This document shows positions 1-12,800 of a DNA stretch of 64,000 nucleotides, piece by piece. The stretch's first letter is position 1, and each line of letters starts with the position of its first letter. The translations under genes and the position numbers were made by a program. The stretch lies in the NCBI GenBank assembly GCA_005408345.1, contig SEMN01000007.1, positions 808,501-872,500 of the forward strand. Direction: 5' to 3'. The stretch is from Macquaria australasica. Taxonomy: Eukaryota; Chordata; Actinopteri; Centrarchiformes; Percichthyidae. The notes under the pieces were generated by a model that was not told the origin of the DNA, made no database searches, and worked only from the letters and a program-made list of their open reading frames with translations.

Positions 1-2456
1 TGACGACATCTTTAAACTTTATTAACTAGAACCGTTTAGCATAGAATATGTACAGAAACCCCAATGTCATATTCCAGCTTTTTAGAAACACCAATGAAAG
101 AGTAGGACACTTTATGCTGCGTTCACATCATGTGGGATGGATGGTAGATATGGGAAAGATTCTGCATGTTTATGACTTGTGAGCGTTTATGTCATCAGAG
201 AACTCAAGATGGTTGTATGATTGCAGAATGGGTTGTGTGAGGGTTAAAAATACTGTGCTCTGACAATATTCACCTTCAATAATGGACTCTGGCTGAAGTG
301 AAGCATCCATGATTGTTTTTCGCGCACTCACTTATTACTTTGCATCATGTTGGACATAAAGTATTGGAGTTTTCAAAGTTTCCTAGTTGTAAACACGACT
401 TGAATGTTGACGTGAGTGCTATTTACAAGTTGGAAACTGGTAATGATGGTAATTCTGATGTGACATAAGTGCAGCTGTAGTATTGTAGTAATGTAGTATT
501 TACAGCCAGCCTCAGAGGAAAAGTTGAAATATGGTTAAGATAACACAACCATCTAGTACTGTTAAATTATTCAGGAGAATCCCATGTTGCTACATTGTGG
601 AATATTAAGGTTTTCATTAAAGCAAATTTACAGTTTAGTGTAAAACACCTCTGGAACCTGCAGCCCAGCCCCCCTTTGCTACTCTGCAAGCCTTTGTTTT
701 GAAAGAAATCCACCAATCTTCGGCCATGTCTCCATCTGCTCAGTGAGATACTGAAAGTAATCATGCTGGGTTTGTTCAATGATGCAATTTGTAGTGAAAG
801 AAAGGCAACAATGACAATATCGATGGAATGAGACAGTAGATCAGTCACAACATCTGAAAGAATGTAAATCCCACAAAAAGCCTAAACCCTTTCCCTTTAC
901 TGTTAATTAGGCTTATTGGAGGTCTAGGACCAGTGTGGCAAAAGCATCATGATATAGACAAGAATCTCAATAAATGTGTACTGTCCTCTGAAGGATATGT
1001 AATCTGACATTTCTGGGGATTTGCTTCCTCTTATGGCGCTCAGCGTGTTGTGTCTTTTATGTTAGAAACTTAAAGTCTGACAGGATGCAGAGATATTCAT
1101 TTCTTTAAAAGCTCTGTTCAACCAAATCACAAGAAAACATATTTTTTGTGGACAGTTTTCATTACTTTAGTAGAAAATGGTTTCCGGGTAAAATTTCTAA
1201 CATCGAGGTCTGTGTATAATGCACTTTATTAATGCACTGTATTGTACTGTGGTTGCAGCAGAAGTCTTGACTAGGCAAGGGAAAGCAAAACTATCTGTAG
1301 ATAGACACCATTCAATGCATGTATTTTTGTGATTTTGGCAAAGTCAGCCTTTAAAGGCTGCCGTCAGATTCTTAGGAATATTGTCCATGTGTCTCTTGCA
1401 TCAAAGCCAACGTAAACATACACCTGTCTGTGCATGCAGGGGTGTTCAGGGAGCATTTGAAGAAGCACAGACAGCTTGCAGGCAAATTATTTAGTCTAAA
1501 GTGTCTGCTTGATGCGGAAGGACACGGAGGAGATTATGTCTGATGAAAGGACCGAGTTTAAAAGGAATAACAACGTGAATCATGTGCTGAGGTCACAGCA
1601 TGCGGGCCAAATCTCTTTGAGATGGACTGTATTGTATGTCTTTACTGCACTCCATTTGTATGCATGTATGTGTTTAATGGGTTCCCTTATAGAGAACAGT
1701 GGAGCAGATGTATATCACAGTTGCATAGATATTTTTTGTTTGGAGCATGGGAACAAAGTGCCCAGACTTGAAGAACACACCAGCAGTCATCACAACTCAA
1801 TTATTTCATGCTCTTCAATACGACTGAATTTCCACGATAAGCTTTGCTATCAAGGGTGTCCTCTGCAGTGAGGCCGCTCCCACAGAGATGACTCCCTAGT
1901 AGCGAGGCATGACATCACCAGTAACAGATTACGTTAACTTGGTCTCCTGCCATGGGCCCGGAGGCGCATGGTTTATGGCATTCCAAGCTCTTGACAGATA
2001 AGACATGCACACAGTAGAGCTGCAAACTAATCTGATATCTTTTGGTTATATTTGGCCTCACAGCACTACCAGACTGTCAGCTGAGGCTGCAAAGAAAGTG
2101 AATGCAAAATGACTTGGTGTTCTGAAACAGACTTGCACTTTCAGTTTCATTTTAATAGAATTTATGTTTGACGGACCAACATGTCAGCGATATCTTCCTC
2201 TCTGACTGTAACTCTTGCTAGATGGCAACAGCTGTGTGCTCCAGACGAGCATGAACTATTGTTGTGGAGCGATGAGTGATGGCTTTGATTACACCGGTGC
2301 TGCTCATGTGTTGGGAATTAGCACAGATGATTGAGTTACATGTGTGATGGAAACACGTGTGCCGGATAACTGCAGTCGGAAGAGCGCTATTCCTGTATCC
2401 ATCAGTTAAAAAGAGAGAGAGCCACCTAGCAACAGTCAGCAGGCGGTCTGCTTTTT

Positions 2457-2804
2457 TTGGTGTGTGTGTGTGTGTGGGGTGGGGTGGGGGGCAGTTTTCC
2501 ATCCATCGGAGATGGAAAATGCTCGCATAAATTGTTCTATTCATGAATGTTTGCAGGAATCCTGTACAGGGCTGGTCCCAGTCCAGTATTCCAGTATCGC
2601 CTGGTGTTCCAGTACTCTGCTGGCACGGACCTAAAGTCACTAAATTAAGAGCTCCATCAGCCAATGATGTGATTTATTTCCTCTCAGTCTAATCTTTATT
2701 TGCAGCAGCTACAGCATGTCTGTCTAAACATGTGCTCATTCTAACACACACTGTGATACAGGACGTGCATACCTGGAAGCACGTACGCACACACACACAC
2801 ACAC
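2457..2804. repeat. Two short CA/TG microsatellites
   Basis: A TG run at about 2459-2476 followed by a G-rich patch, and a CA run at about 2788-2804. No coding signal between them. Confidence 0.7.
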
Positions 2805-2875
2805 AGATAACAGTGAATGTCACAACAATGACAATCACATCAATACATAACAAATTAATTAACAGTTAATTACTA

Positions 2876-3415
2876 CGTACTATTTCTACTACTACTACCA
2901 CTATCTCTTCTTCTGCTAGTACAGCTATTACTACTGCAACTACTACTATTACAGCTAGGCTACTTCTTCTACTGCTGCTTCTACTACTACTAGTAACTAC
3001 TTCTACTACTACCACTATTAATATTTCTACTACTACTACTACTACGTCTTCTACTACTAGTACTACTGCTACTACTACCACTATTAATATTTCTACTACT
3101 ACTACAACTACGTCTTCTACTACTAGTACTACTGCTACTACTACCACTATTAATATTTCTTCTACTACTACTACACATACTTCTTCTTCTACTACTACTA
3201 CTATTTCTACTACCACTACTACTATTACTACTACTACTACCACTACTAAAACTACTTCTTCCACTACTACTTATCTTTGGTACTGCTACTCCACTGCTAC
3301 TACTGGTACTACTTGTTCTTCTTCTACCATTACCACTACTACCACTACCTCAACTACTTCTTCCACTAATACTTACCTTTGGTACTGCTACTATTACTAG
3401 TACTATTACATATGC
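2876..3415. repeat. Imperfect (CTA)n trinucleotide satellite with a 66-bp higher-order unit
   Basis: About 540 bp of CTA/CTT/CCA triplets. Inside it the phrase accactattaat recurs at 3011, 3077 and 3143, giving three copies of a 66-bp unit, so the tract grew both by triplet slippage and by tandem duplication. The antisense valine-rich frame is a by-product of the triplet period. Confidence 0.9.
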
Positions 3416-5689
3416 TTTGACTGCTACTCCTAATAATAATAACAACAATATCAATAATGATATTAATAGGACTATTATCCTTTTGAACAGAAGAGCTTTT
3501 GTACGAAAACTAATTAGCCGCTAATAGCAGACTCACAATCTTCTACTCCAATTAAGGGCTCTACTTAATGGATAAATTGTTATAATTTTTCTCCTCTTTG
3601 AATTATTCCCATGCAGATGAATGCCAGTGATTATAAGACCAATTTTCTCTTTATAATCCTCATCTTGATCACCAGCTATGCTTGCCCTTTGTGGCCCTGC
3701 ACAGTGAGATGTGAAAGCTGATAAAAAGGAATCAAGTGGTAATCCCCTGTTCCCACAAGCTGTCTCATACGATTATTTCAAACCCGCGACTCTGCTGAGT
3801 CCAGCACCACTTAGACATGACCTACTCCATGGCTTACTGATCTTCCACAAAAGCTTTTGTCCAGCATCACCAACATTTCCGATGCTGCTGGTATCTTACG
3901 AATATTGTGTCAGAAGTGTCATTTTGTCCTCTCACATATAGGTCAGATTTGTTGTGGATTTTGTGACTAAAAATCACACAGTGAACCACGTGACCTCGTG
4001 AAAATTAGGGTGCTTGATCTCAGTTCTTGACAGTGTTCTCAGTTCTTTTTACCCTCCCCCTCTCTGTCTCTCCTTTGTGAATCAACAAAGAGCATGCCTG
4101 GAACTGAAATTACATGTTTCTAATCAATCTGCCACAAATTACAGGTTAAGCCTCTGGAATGACGGCTGGACTTTTCTTGCATGTTGCAGCCCAAGCATCC
4201 GTGGCCTGTGGCACTTGTTACATTTTTAGATAGTGTTTGTCGTTAATGCACCTTGAGGGATATTGCCATTAAATTACCTTAGTAGATGATGTAAAAAGAC
4301 AAAACTATCACAACAATTTAATACCAGCGGTATATACCTTATTGCTGGAGATCGCTTGGGCAGTATGCAGCCTGAAATGAATACCTGCAAACCCTACTAA
4401 GTGCTGAAAAAAGGTGCTGCAGAATATATTTTTTAGGTGAAAAAAAAATCTTTATTTGTCTAAAAAGACACTAGAACTGAACATCAGTCAAAAATAAGAC
4501 AGTTAAGCACAGTTCTCTTTGTAGTAAAGATACAAAAGTATCAGATATCCATAAAGGAAACTAAAAATTGTTTTAAGTAGGGTTACAATACAGGTTTACA
4601 TAGCATTTTTAGTTTTTGTTATACTACCATATTTATGAAAAACACAACCAATTATAGCCTAGTTTGTTATTTACTCAATTAATTTAAATGGGATTTTGTT
4701 TTTACTTCACTGTGTCCTCCCCACTCCTGAAACCATCCTATGCCCTTGTCTGTAAGCATATTCATGCATAACACATTTCTTTAAAATTGATTTCAGCAGC
4801 TGTCATCTGGTTTGTCCCTTGCCTCGGTGTGTATGCTGCACTGAGCAGGTGAGAAGACTCCAACTGCTAGTTTGCAGAACAGAAAGTCTCTCTGAAATTA
4901 CATACAGTAAATATCCACCTTCAAAGTTGCTCTTACCGAAGTGTGGAATTTAGTGCACTGGTGAGCTTAAGGGTAAGTTATATTATATGCCTCTTTTTTT
5001 GTGCGGTGTCAGTGACACAGCTGGATGCCTCTGCTGCAGAGCGTTTTTCAGTGCAGAGGCAGGAGAAGCTGGCTGAACCTCACGCTGATATAAACTGTAT
5101 CTTCCACTGAGCACTGCAGTTCTCATAATGATCCCAGGTCTGTGACACACATGGAGCAACCTGATAACCACCACGTCACTTGACCTCTCTTGTCCTAAAG
5201 CTAATCTCTCTGTTTTTAAGCATCACAGTGTGAAATTTGAAAAACTATATATGTACCAAATGCAAAAACAAAAACCCAAACAAAAAAAAAGGGCCTCACA
5301 ATTTGATTTGTTTGGTGATGATGATGTGTTATTTGTACTTGCTAATTAGTAACACTGAATTACACAAATCACCAGTCATTTCTCACCAGTTGTGTTGGAT
5401 GTAAAGAATGCACCCAGTTCAGTGTGATGAGACGATCCCAAAACAAAAATGAGATTTTGTTATTTATGACTGTGAGATGAGATTCAAGCCAGACTTAAGG
5501 GTGTAATTCCCTCTGGGGGACGAGGTAACATGTCCCCTCTCACTGTTTTATCCCACCAATTTTACAGTTGTTGTTTAAGTGACCTGCTAAAACATCTATA
5601 AACACAGTCCTCCTACTGACCAGCTGTCAATATCCAAATGCAGAAGCTCTCAGTTAATAACAAGAGTCTACAGCCATGCTAGTGGCTCT

Positions 5690-5965
5690 GCAAGGTGCTT
5701 TGAGCTAAATGCTAACATCGGCATGCTAACTTGCTCACAGTGACAATGGTAACATGCTGATGTGAAGCAGGTATAATGCTTAACATGTTCCCCATCTTAT
5801 TTTATAACATTTACTAATTAGAACTATACACTAAGTTCAGCTGAGGCTGATGGGAATGAGAATCACCAAAGTTAATACCACCTTGAGAGGGACATGAATG
5901 TCTGAACCAAATTCCATGACAATCCATCCAATAGTTGTTGAGATATTTCAGTGGTGAACCGACTG
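5690..5965 (+). repeat. Interspersed repeat, 'gctaacatgctgatg' family, copy 1
   Basis: Carries the string of CTAACATGCTGATGT-like words, then AAGCAGGTATAATG and a gctaaggctgatgggaatg-like end. The same series appears at 62265-62470 on this strand and, reversed, at 50455-50650 and 58120-58300. Four copies in 64 kb identify it as an interspersed element, probably a non-autonomous DNA transposon; the class is inferred. Confidence 0.7.
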
Positions 5966-6049
5966 TTTGACCGACATTACCATCCATAATGTCTGTCCTG
6001 AGGACTTTTTCCCTATGTGGAACTGTATTGAGCTGCTGTATGTTCTCTT

Positions 6050-6345
6050 TCCTCCTGCTCTCTCTCTCTCTCTCCCGCTCCCCCCTTCCCCCTTCAACCC
6101 AACCGGTCGAGGCAGATGACCGCCCACCTTGAGCCTGGTTCTGCTCTAGGTTTCTACCTGTTAAAAGGGAGTTTTTCCTTGCCACTGTCGCATAGTGCTT
6201 GCTCATGGTGGGAACTGTTGGGTCTCTGTAAATATAAAGAGTCGGTCTAGACCTGCTCTACTCGAAAAAGTGCCCTGAGATAACTTTGTTATGATATGGT
6301 GCTATATAAATAAAACTGAATTGAATTGAATTGAATTTTTGCTGC
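6050..6345 (+). repeat. Teleost retroposon 3' part with (GAATT)n tail
   Basis: A CT run is followed by the block gggagtttttccttgccac, a stretch ending in gctatataaataaaactg, and a tail of repeated GAATT units at about 6321-6342. A conserved body ending in a simple 5-mer tail is typical of a non-LTR retroposon. I recognise the block as a widespread fish repeat, from memory. Confidence 0.7.
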
Positions 6346-6579
6346 TCAGGCTACAAACATTTGTTTGGAGCTTGCTGCCCCAACTATTTGATCGCTTGTT
6401 AGCGCTGTATGCATGAAAGGAAGCTCTGCAGTCACTACTCAGGGCTGAAAATAACTTTAGTTATAGTTATTTAGTTTAGTTTAGTTATAATATTCTCCTA
6501 AAAAAAAAAGCTATTTTAAATAAATCAGTAAATAGTTTAGCTTATGAAATACCAGAAAATAGTAAAAATTAAAAATAAA

Positions 6580-6815
6580 AACCTGACCAATTTAAATTCC
6601 TGGAACCCAAGATGACATCATCAAAATGCTTATTTTGTCAGATCAACAGTCCAAAGATATTCAATGTATAGTGATATGAAACCGAGAAAAGCAACGGATC
6701 CTCAGATTTGAGAGGCTGGAGCTTGAAAATATTTGGAAATGTTCCTAGATAAATGACGATTAATGATACATTTTCTGTTAACCGATTAACCAGTTAACTG
6801 TTTCAGCTCTAAATC
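6580..6815. repeat. Degenerate TIR element related to the one at 13032-13409
   Basis: Shares with 13032-13409 the order of a 'gtccaaagatattc' core, an AT-rich body and a terminal 'gattaacc...tttcagctctaa' edge. Only the right end is clear, so it looks truncated or diverged. Confidence 0.5.
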
Positions 6816-7907
6816 AGAGCTAAGGCAGTGCTCTTGACACAATAATTGATCTTAGGTTTAAGATACAAATACATTTTCATTTTCAAGTCTTCATTAATTA
6901 ATCTAAATGTACATTTCAGTGGTGTGAAGCCATTAATAATACAGAAATGAATGTTAAAATGAATGTAAGTAGTAGTTGTAAGTGTAGTTAATGTAAAGTT
7001 TGTGTCCCCTCCTAATTTCTCATAGCAAACCATTCAGTGTACATATGTTTACATTTGGTTCCTCTGTAGGCCCTTCCAGATGCTGCTGCTCTCTCCCCTC
7101 ACAGAGCCAGCTTCACTTTCCACCCACTGCTGAAATAAGAGACCACAGAGGAAGTATTCGAGCATGTCTTACTTGGCATTTCCTGGTTAGGGGCTGGACA
7201 GATTCTTTCACTCTTTGCCCTTATTGTCACATGTCCACCATTCATTTCACAGCATTTGTGTTGTTAGTCCCGAGCAACAGCATGCCGACGATTTTGAGAT
7301 GATGTTTTTTTTCAGGCACAATGTTCTCTTTGCTGCGCTGCATTTAGATTTCTTTTTGCAGCTGTAAATACACACATTCTTGCCAAAATCTTGTTGGTGT
7401 GCCTTCTTCATGAGTATAATGATAGGCTGGTGAGATTTCTTTTGCTTTGTAAGGAGTAGGAATATGTGAAATGTCACTGTCATTTGCAGTGTGCTGTGTT
7501 CAGAAAGCACAGTTTGTGCTTATTAAGAATTAATAGAAACAAGATGGCAAGAAATGTGTCAACTTCAGACTTGTTTGGTTCATTGGTAGAGGATGCAACA
7601 TTGCTTTTGTTTCAGTTAGGTCACATTGGGTTATTATAATAACAATTACAAGTTGTTACTTACAAGTCACTTAATTAGCACTGGATCTACCCGTGATGAC
7701 TGGAAGTTTTTTAGGTTTTTTTTGCCTTCATTGGACACAGCTCATGGTAGAGTGTGACAGGAAACATGAGGATACAATGTTCCCTGGATGGATTTGAACA
7801 AATTATGTTGCGGTGTCACACCACTTGTCCACCAATATGCCCCATAACTGCATTTTTAACAAGGAATATCCGAAATAGAAGAAGCATGTTAAAAACACAG
7901 GGCCTTG

Positions 7908-8157
7908 CTTCGTGTCTGCGTGGGCTTCCTCCTGAATGTCTCTGGACTATCCTCCCACAGTCCAGAGACATGCAGGTTAGGTTAAGTGATGACTCTAAAT
8001 TGCTCGTAGGTGTGAATGTGAAAGTGTCAGCCCTGTGACAGACTGGTGACATGTCCAAGGCGTACCTCGCCTCTCGCGCAAAGTGAGCTGGGAAAGTCTC
8101 TATCCTCCCATGACCCAACAAAGAATAAATGGTGATACATAATGGATGGAAGTGGAG
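7908..8157 (+). repeat. Teleost interspersed repeat (SINE-like 3' body)
   Basis: Contains the fish-repeat words 'agagacatgcaggtta', 'gactctaaattgctcg', 'gacagactggtgacatgtcc', and ends in 'cataatggatggaag'. A related, more decayed copy lies at 27716-27955. The frames across it are repeat-derived. Confidence 0.7.
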
Positions 8158-9695
8158 TGGAAACATCTGCTTCTTTAGAAATGCTTCACTATGTTCACCA
8201 GTTAAAGTCGATAACTGTGTCTGCCTGCTGTTTGGTGCTGAGCAGGTAGTGTACAGAGGGTTTTTAGAGCTTTTTCACAGAAAACAGCTGCCTGCTATGG
8301 CCATAAACAATGCTATGAAAACCGTGAGAATGAACCAAAACAGTAAAGTTGCAGCCGGACAGCTAAACAATGAGCTGAAACTCACTATAAAGCTCCATAA
8401 AGCCGAGGGGAGCTTCAGATTCAGGTGATAATTCTCTGTAGGTTTGTCACTACAAGTGACCCCTTTCACATTGTCCCATTGCTTTCACATTGTCTTTTAT
8501 ATTATATATAAATATATATATTTATATTATAGTTATATTTGTCCAGCATTCAGAGAAACTCCACTTAATTTACTAACTTGATTACTTGTGTAATAATAGC
8601 ATCCATCCAGCTCTAAGAATCACTAACAACACACAGCAAACAACACATCGGTTTTACACACAAAGCTCTTATTTTAAGAAAAAAAATAGAAAGTTATGTC
8701 TGTACTGAATCAATGCAGATTGATGTTGTAAATGTAAAAAGAGTTTTAATGATGATAACTTCAATCTGTAACACCTTTCACAGTGGAAACTGTAATGTTC
8801 ATACATGCTTATATCATGATTGTTGCCGTGTAAGAGGGAACTAGAGCTGCTGATGTTGGCTTCCCTATACAGTCTGTCTAAATATTTACCTTCAGTCACA
8901 TTAGGTATACAACAAAGAGGCCTGAAACAGAGGATGTTTGCTTTATGGAAATCAGTGTGTGCAAATGTTTGCATTCCCTTATGTGTTGTGCCAATGCCAA
9001 TCAAGGTGCTGCATTGTCACCAGCTCCGATGCTAAAGAGGAGGATGCAATGCAGCGCCATCTCTTTGGTTTAATGTTGTCCACCTAGAAATTAATTTAAA
9101 GTGTTCAACCACATGCTATTATGTCATCGAAATGGGAAAAAAACAAAACATTGAATTGCGGTGTTTGTTGCACAATATTTCCAGTGCAGTTACAGCTGAA
9201 TTATTATAGTTATGCACATCAACAGTGGATGTCAGCTTATGATCCCTGACCCTCTGAATGAAAGAGCAAGGTCTTCTTTCCACGGGGGACATTTTTCACT
9301 GACATTCAACAATCAGTCAGGGGGCAATCCACCTCAGAAGAGACTGACATTTCAGTTGTTCCTAAAGAAATGTTGAGTTTTGAACAAAGGGGGCGACAGA
9401 AGAGTCAACACACCCACTTGTGCACCTAATAATATTGCCCAGGCTGTGTACTTACATTTGAATGAAAGATTAAGGCTGCTCTCTGCAGTAGTTGAAAGGG
9501 AAATCCTGGTGGCACTCAATAACTCTTGGTGAAGGGCTTGAAGGGCCCCAAGTTACGTCTATCTGCGTCATTCCCCATATCGAACCCTTCTCTAAATCGT
9601 CCCATTGATCAGGCACACTATAATTACTGGCTCCAGTGGAATTACTGTCCTTTGAAGGAGAGAGGGTGCACTAATTTGAAGCCGTCTTTTTCCAG

Positions 9696-9852
9696 GCAGG
9701 TCTAATCCGGACTGATAATGGGGAGTTTTTCATTGAGCCCCTCGAGAAGGGCCAGCAAGACGTGGAAGTGAAGGGACGAGTCCATGTGGTCTATCGCAGA
9801 TCAGCCATCAAACGGGAGACGGGCCAGCGGAGGGAGGACCTCCACAATGAAG
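9696..9852 (+). CDS. adamts14: adamts14 visible exon 1: end of prodomain
   Basis: Encodes residues 1-52 plus one base. It includes RTDNGEFFIEPLEKGQQ and GRVHVVYRRSA, the conserved last third of the ADAMTS2/3/14 prodomain. The acceptor is tttttccag before 9696 and the donor gtaggc after 9852. An alternative acceptor three bases on (9699) cannot be excluded without a transcript. Confidence 0.92.
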
Positions 9853-12800
9853 GTAGGCGAGGAGAAGCAGCGTGATGTCAGTGGAAACAAAAAGCACTGT
9901 GTGTGTTTTGTGTATAACACAGGCAGTGGTTCAACTGCATTCAAAGCACCAGTGGTTTTGCATGTTTTAGCCCATTTATTATAACTCATATACACTTAAC
10001 ATCACAGCTAACCATTTAGGTGTACAAATTTGAATGTATTTTTCCTGCTATTTTAGCCATTGGTTTCCATTCATTTCCATATGATATGAAAATCTATTAG
10101 CAGACTCCTAAAACCACCACAGTGAACATCAATTCTCTAATAATTTTTTTTAATCAAAGTTACATTACAGTCATGCAGTACAACCAGCTTTTTTTCCCCA
10201 ATACATGAATTCTGGTACTGACACAAACACTCAAACTGTTTTTTGATATTTAACTTCGTGGAATATGAATACGTTTTTCTAAAACCTTGTTTTCCATTTA
10301 TTTAAAGCTGCACTAATTAATATTTTTTATATTAACATCAGATCAAATGACTATGTTTAATGTGAAAGGGATCGGTCATATGACGAACCCACAGAGAATT
10401 AACACTCGACTGCAGTTCCCCTGAAATCTGTGGAGCATTATGGCACCTTTTAGCTCCTTGTTTTGGTTTTACAGCCTGCAACTTTACTGTTTTGGTTCAG
10501 TCTCACCCTAATTTGTTAGTAGCCCTTATTTCAACACGACGACACATACTTGATGTTCACTTAGATGGCTTACACAGGTTTTAAGAACCTGCTGATTGAT
10601 TTACATACTGACTGAAATGAACAGAAGCCAATGTGAAAAATACGTTCAAAAATCAATCTAAAACTGTACTTACATCAAAAATATCAGTATTCAATTTTGC
10701 CGTTAAGGATCCAAAACTTGCAAACACATCAGTAGGGTCACTTCACTCTGCAGCTTTTCGTCCCTAAACTCTAGCTTTTAAACTCCTACTATATGTTTAT
10801 TAGGATTAACAGCAGGGGGAGGGTGGGGGAGCCGGTGAGGAGAGGGGGGTGACCTTTCCTTCACAGTCAAATGACTCAACTCCATCATGGATTCATTCTC
10901 TATTCCTTCTTTGCTACAACAATAACTTGAACATCTGGTGGAAGACTCTCACTACACTCACTAATTCACTCAATTTCCAAGTGTCTGTAGCTGTAAAACT
11001 GATGTATGGGTCTTTTCATTTTACTCCACAGGCTTCTAGCTCTTACATCCTCAGGAACAATTTTTATCAAGTCACTTATTCACGTAATGTTTTTTGTGTT
11101 TTTGTTTTTTTTAACGCCCTTGTGTTCATTTTATCAGCTGTCTGATGTTGGATTCGCATCCAGCCTTTGCACTTGAATATTGTTGCCATTTCTTACCTTT
11201 TCCATTACTGTTTCTCTACCTACGCAATATACCTTCATTTATCAACTCACTCTAGCAAGATGTTATTCACAGAGGAAGGCATTAGTGTCCTGCATTTGTT
11301 CAAACTAATCTTACACCTTAGAGTGTTACTTCTGGGTTTATTGCCAGATCTTTGTGGGAGAGCCAACGTCCCAGTTAAGGCTTAAAACAGGTGATGCTGC
11401 AAACAGACCCTAGAATAATCTCACCACTGCAGTCAAAAGTTTACTTTTGACGGAAATTATATTTCACGCTGTTGCTCTCATTTAATGTCTTTATCCATGC
11501 TTTTATCTGAATTATGTAAGAATATGAGGTATTAATTGCAGTGAGCTTTGCAAACACTTATTTTGTTTACTGCTGGTTAAACATAGTCCAGTTTTTGCAA
11601 GTGTTGTACACATTTATCTTAATATTCTCTACCGCAACTGGTGCAATTAAGTTGTCATCTGTTTATCCGTTATTTCTATTTATCTTGAATAAATTGCTTC
11701 TCTGGAGATTTGCCTGGAGCCAGTTGAACACGGCATTTATCCTTCATTTCCATTTTTTCTGCATTGTACTTCTGAAAATACCTTGTCCAATGGATTTTCT
11801 AGTATGCATAAGATAATGTGTCATGTTTCCATTTGTATCTGGCAGGCTTGAATCACTGCCGTCTCACATGTGAAATTATGTCTCTCACAAAAGATTGCAA
11901 TAATTCATAGCTTTGAGCAACATGCCATGAAGGTTTGAATAAGGTCATTTCTGCCAGACATGTTCTCTGTGTCTGTAATTACATTTAAGAGTGTTATTAT
12001 TTCCATCAAGGAGATTGGTGCATGTATCTCATAATGGTCTGTAACTATGAGTTCTTATGCGGATCCAGATGCAGATTCAAAATGACACGATGATAGTGCA
12101 GTCTTGGCAGTGATGTGCTTTTCATTTATTGCCTCTGTGGTGTTTGTCTCACATGATAGCAACTCAATTTTCAGTTTATGGGCTTCCATGTATCAAATGT
12201 GCCGATCACTGCGTCATCTGACATTACATCTCATCTCGAGAGATCGGTTTCATCTCACAGATCAGGCCTGAATCTGTAAACTCCAAATTCACACAATTCA
12301 TGTCTTTCAGTGAGTGTTTCAACAAAAACACGGCCAGAGATAGACGACATAATGTGCACGAATATCACACATACAAAAAACAGCTGAAGTGCTTTATGAC
12401 ATGGATGAATGTTGTTTGGAATTGGTGTGACTCAGCCTGGATTTGTGCTCTGAATGCACATATTATAGTTAGACTGAATGTGGGGCAGAGAGGAAATACA
12501 CTTCTGACTCTGTAGGCCAACGATTTATGAGTCCAAGGGGAGTATTTTGACTAGAGATCAAGAGGCTTAGAAAGTCCACAGGTCTGTCAATAATCCCAAA
12601 GGATTCCTCCATTGAGATATATTTATGTTGGGTTTGACACAGACATATATCACTTCTCAGAAGCTGAAATAAGAGAAGAAATAGCATACATGCATCAGAT
12701 TCCCACAGTCCGTACATTGACTTGTTTATGCGGTGGTCATATTTTGCAGTGGCAGACTTTGGGATCGCAAACCTCCCAGTGGCTCTGGATCTCGTCAAAC

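Larger units (their letters stand above)
1..9695. other. Non-coding flank, read as the adamts14 intron before the first visible exon
   Basis: No exon could be supported here. In the ADAMTS2/3/14 family the exon before the first visible one encodes most of the prodomain; I looked for its conserved ending (an asparagine-cysteine-aspartate-glycine run) in plausible frames and did not find it, so that exon and the signal-peptide exon probably lie left of the window. The stretch holds a trinucleotide satellite, CA and CT runs and several teleost interspersed repeats, listed separately. The remaining open frames are short, lack splice-site support and show no recognisable family. Confidence 0.6.

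Noticed and set aside
2866..3264. 132-residue valine-rich minus-strand frame, and a Ser-rich one within it
   Set aside because: It is the direct reading of a CTA-type triplet repeat; frames in triplet satellites stay open by composition and not by selection.
1..9695. The missing adamts14 prodomain exon
   Set aside because: No frame shows the conserved prodomain end with a donor of the right phase, so I did not place it.
10849..11816. A run of three plus-strand frames (98, 72 and 91 codons)
   Set aside because: They are rich in Phe, Leu and Ser from pyrimidine-rich DNA, lack splice links and match nothing known to me.
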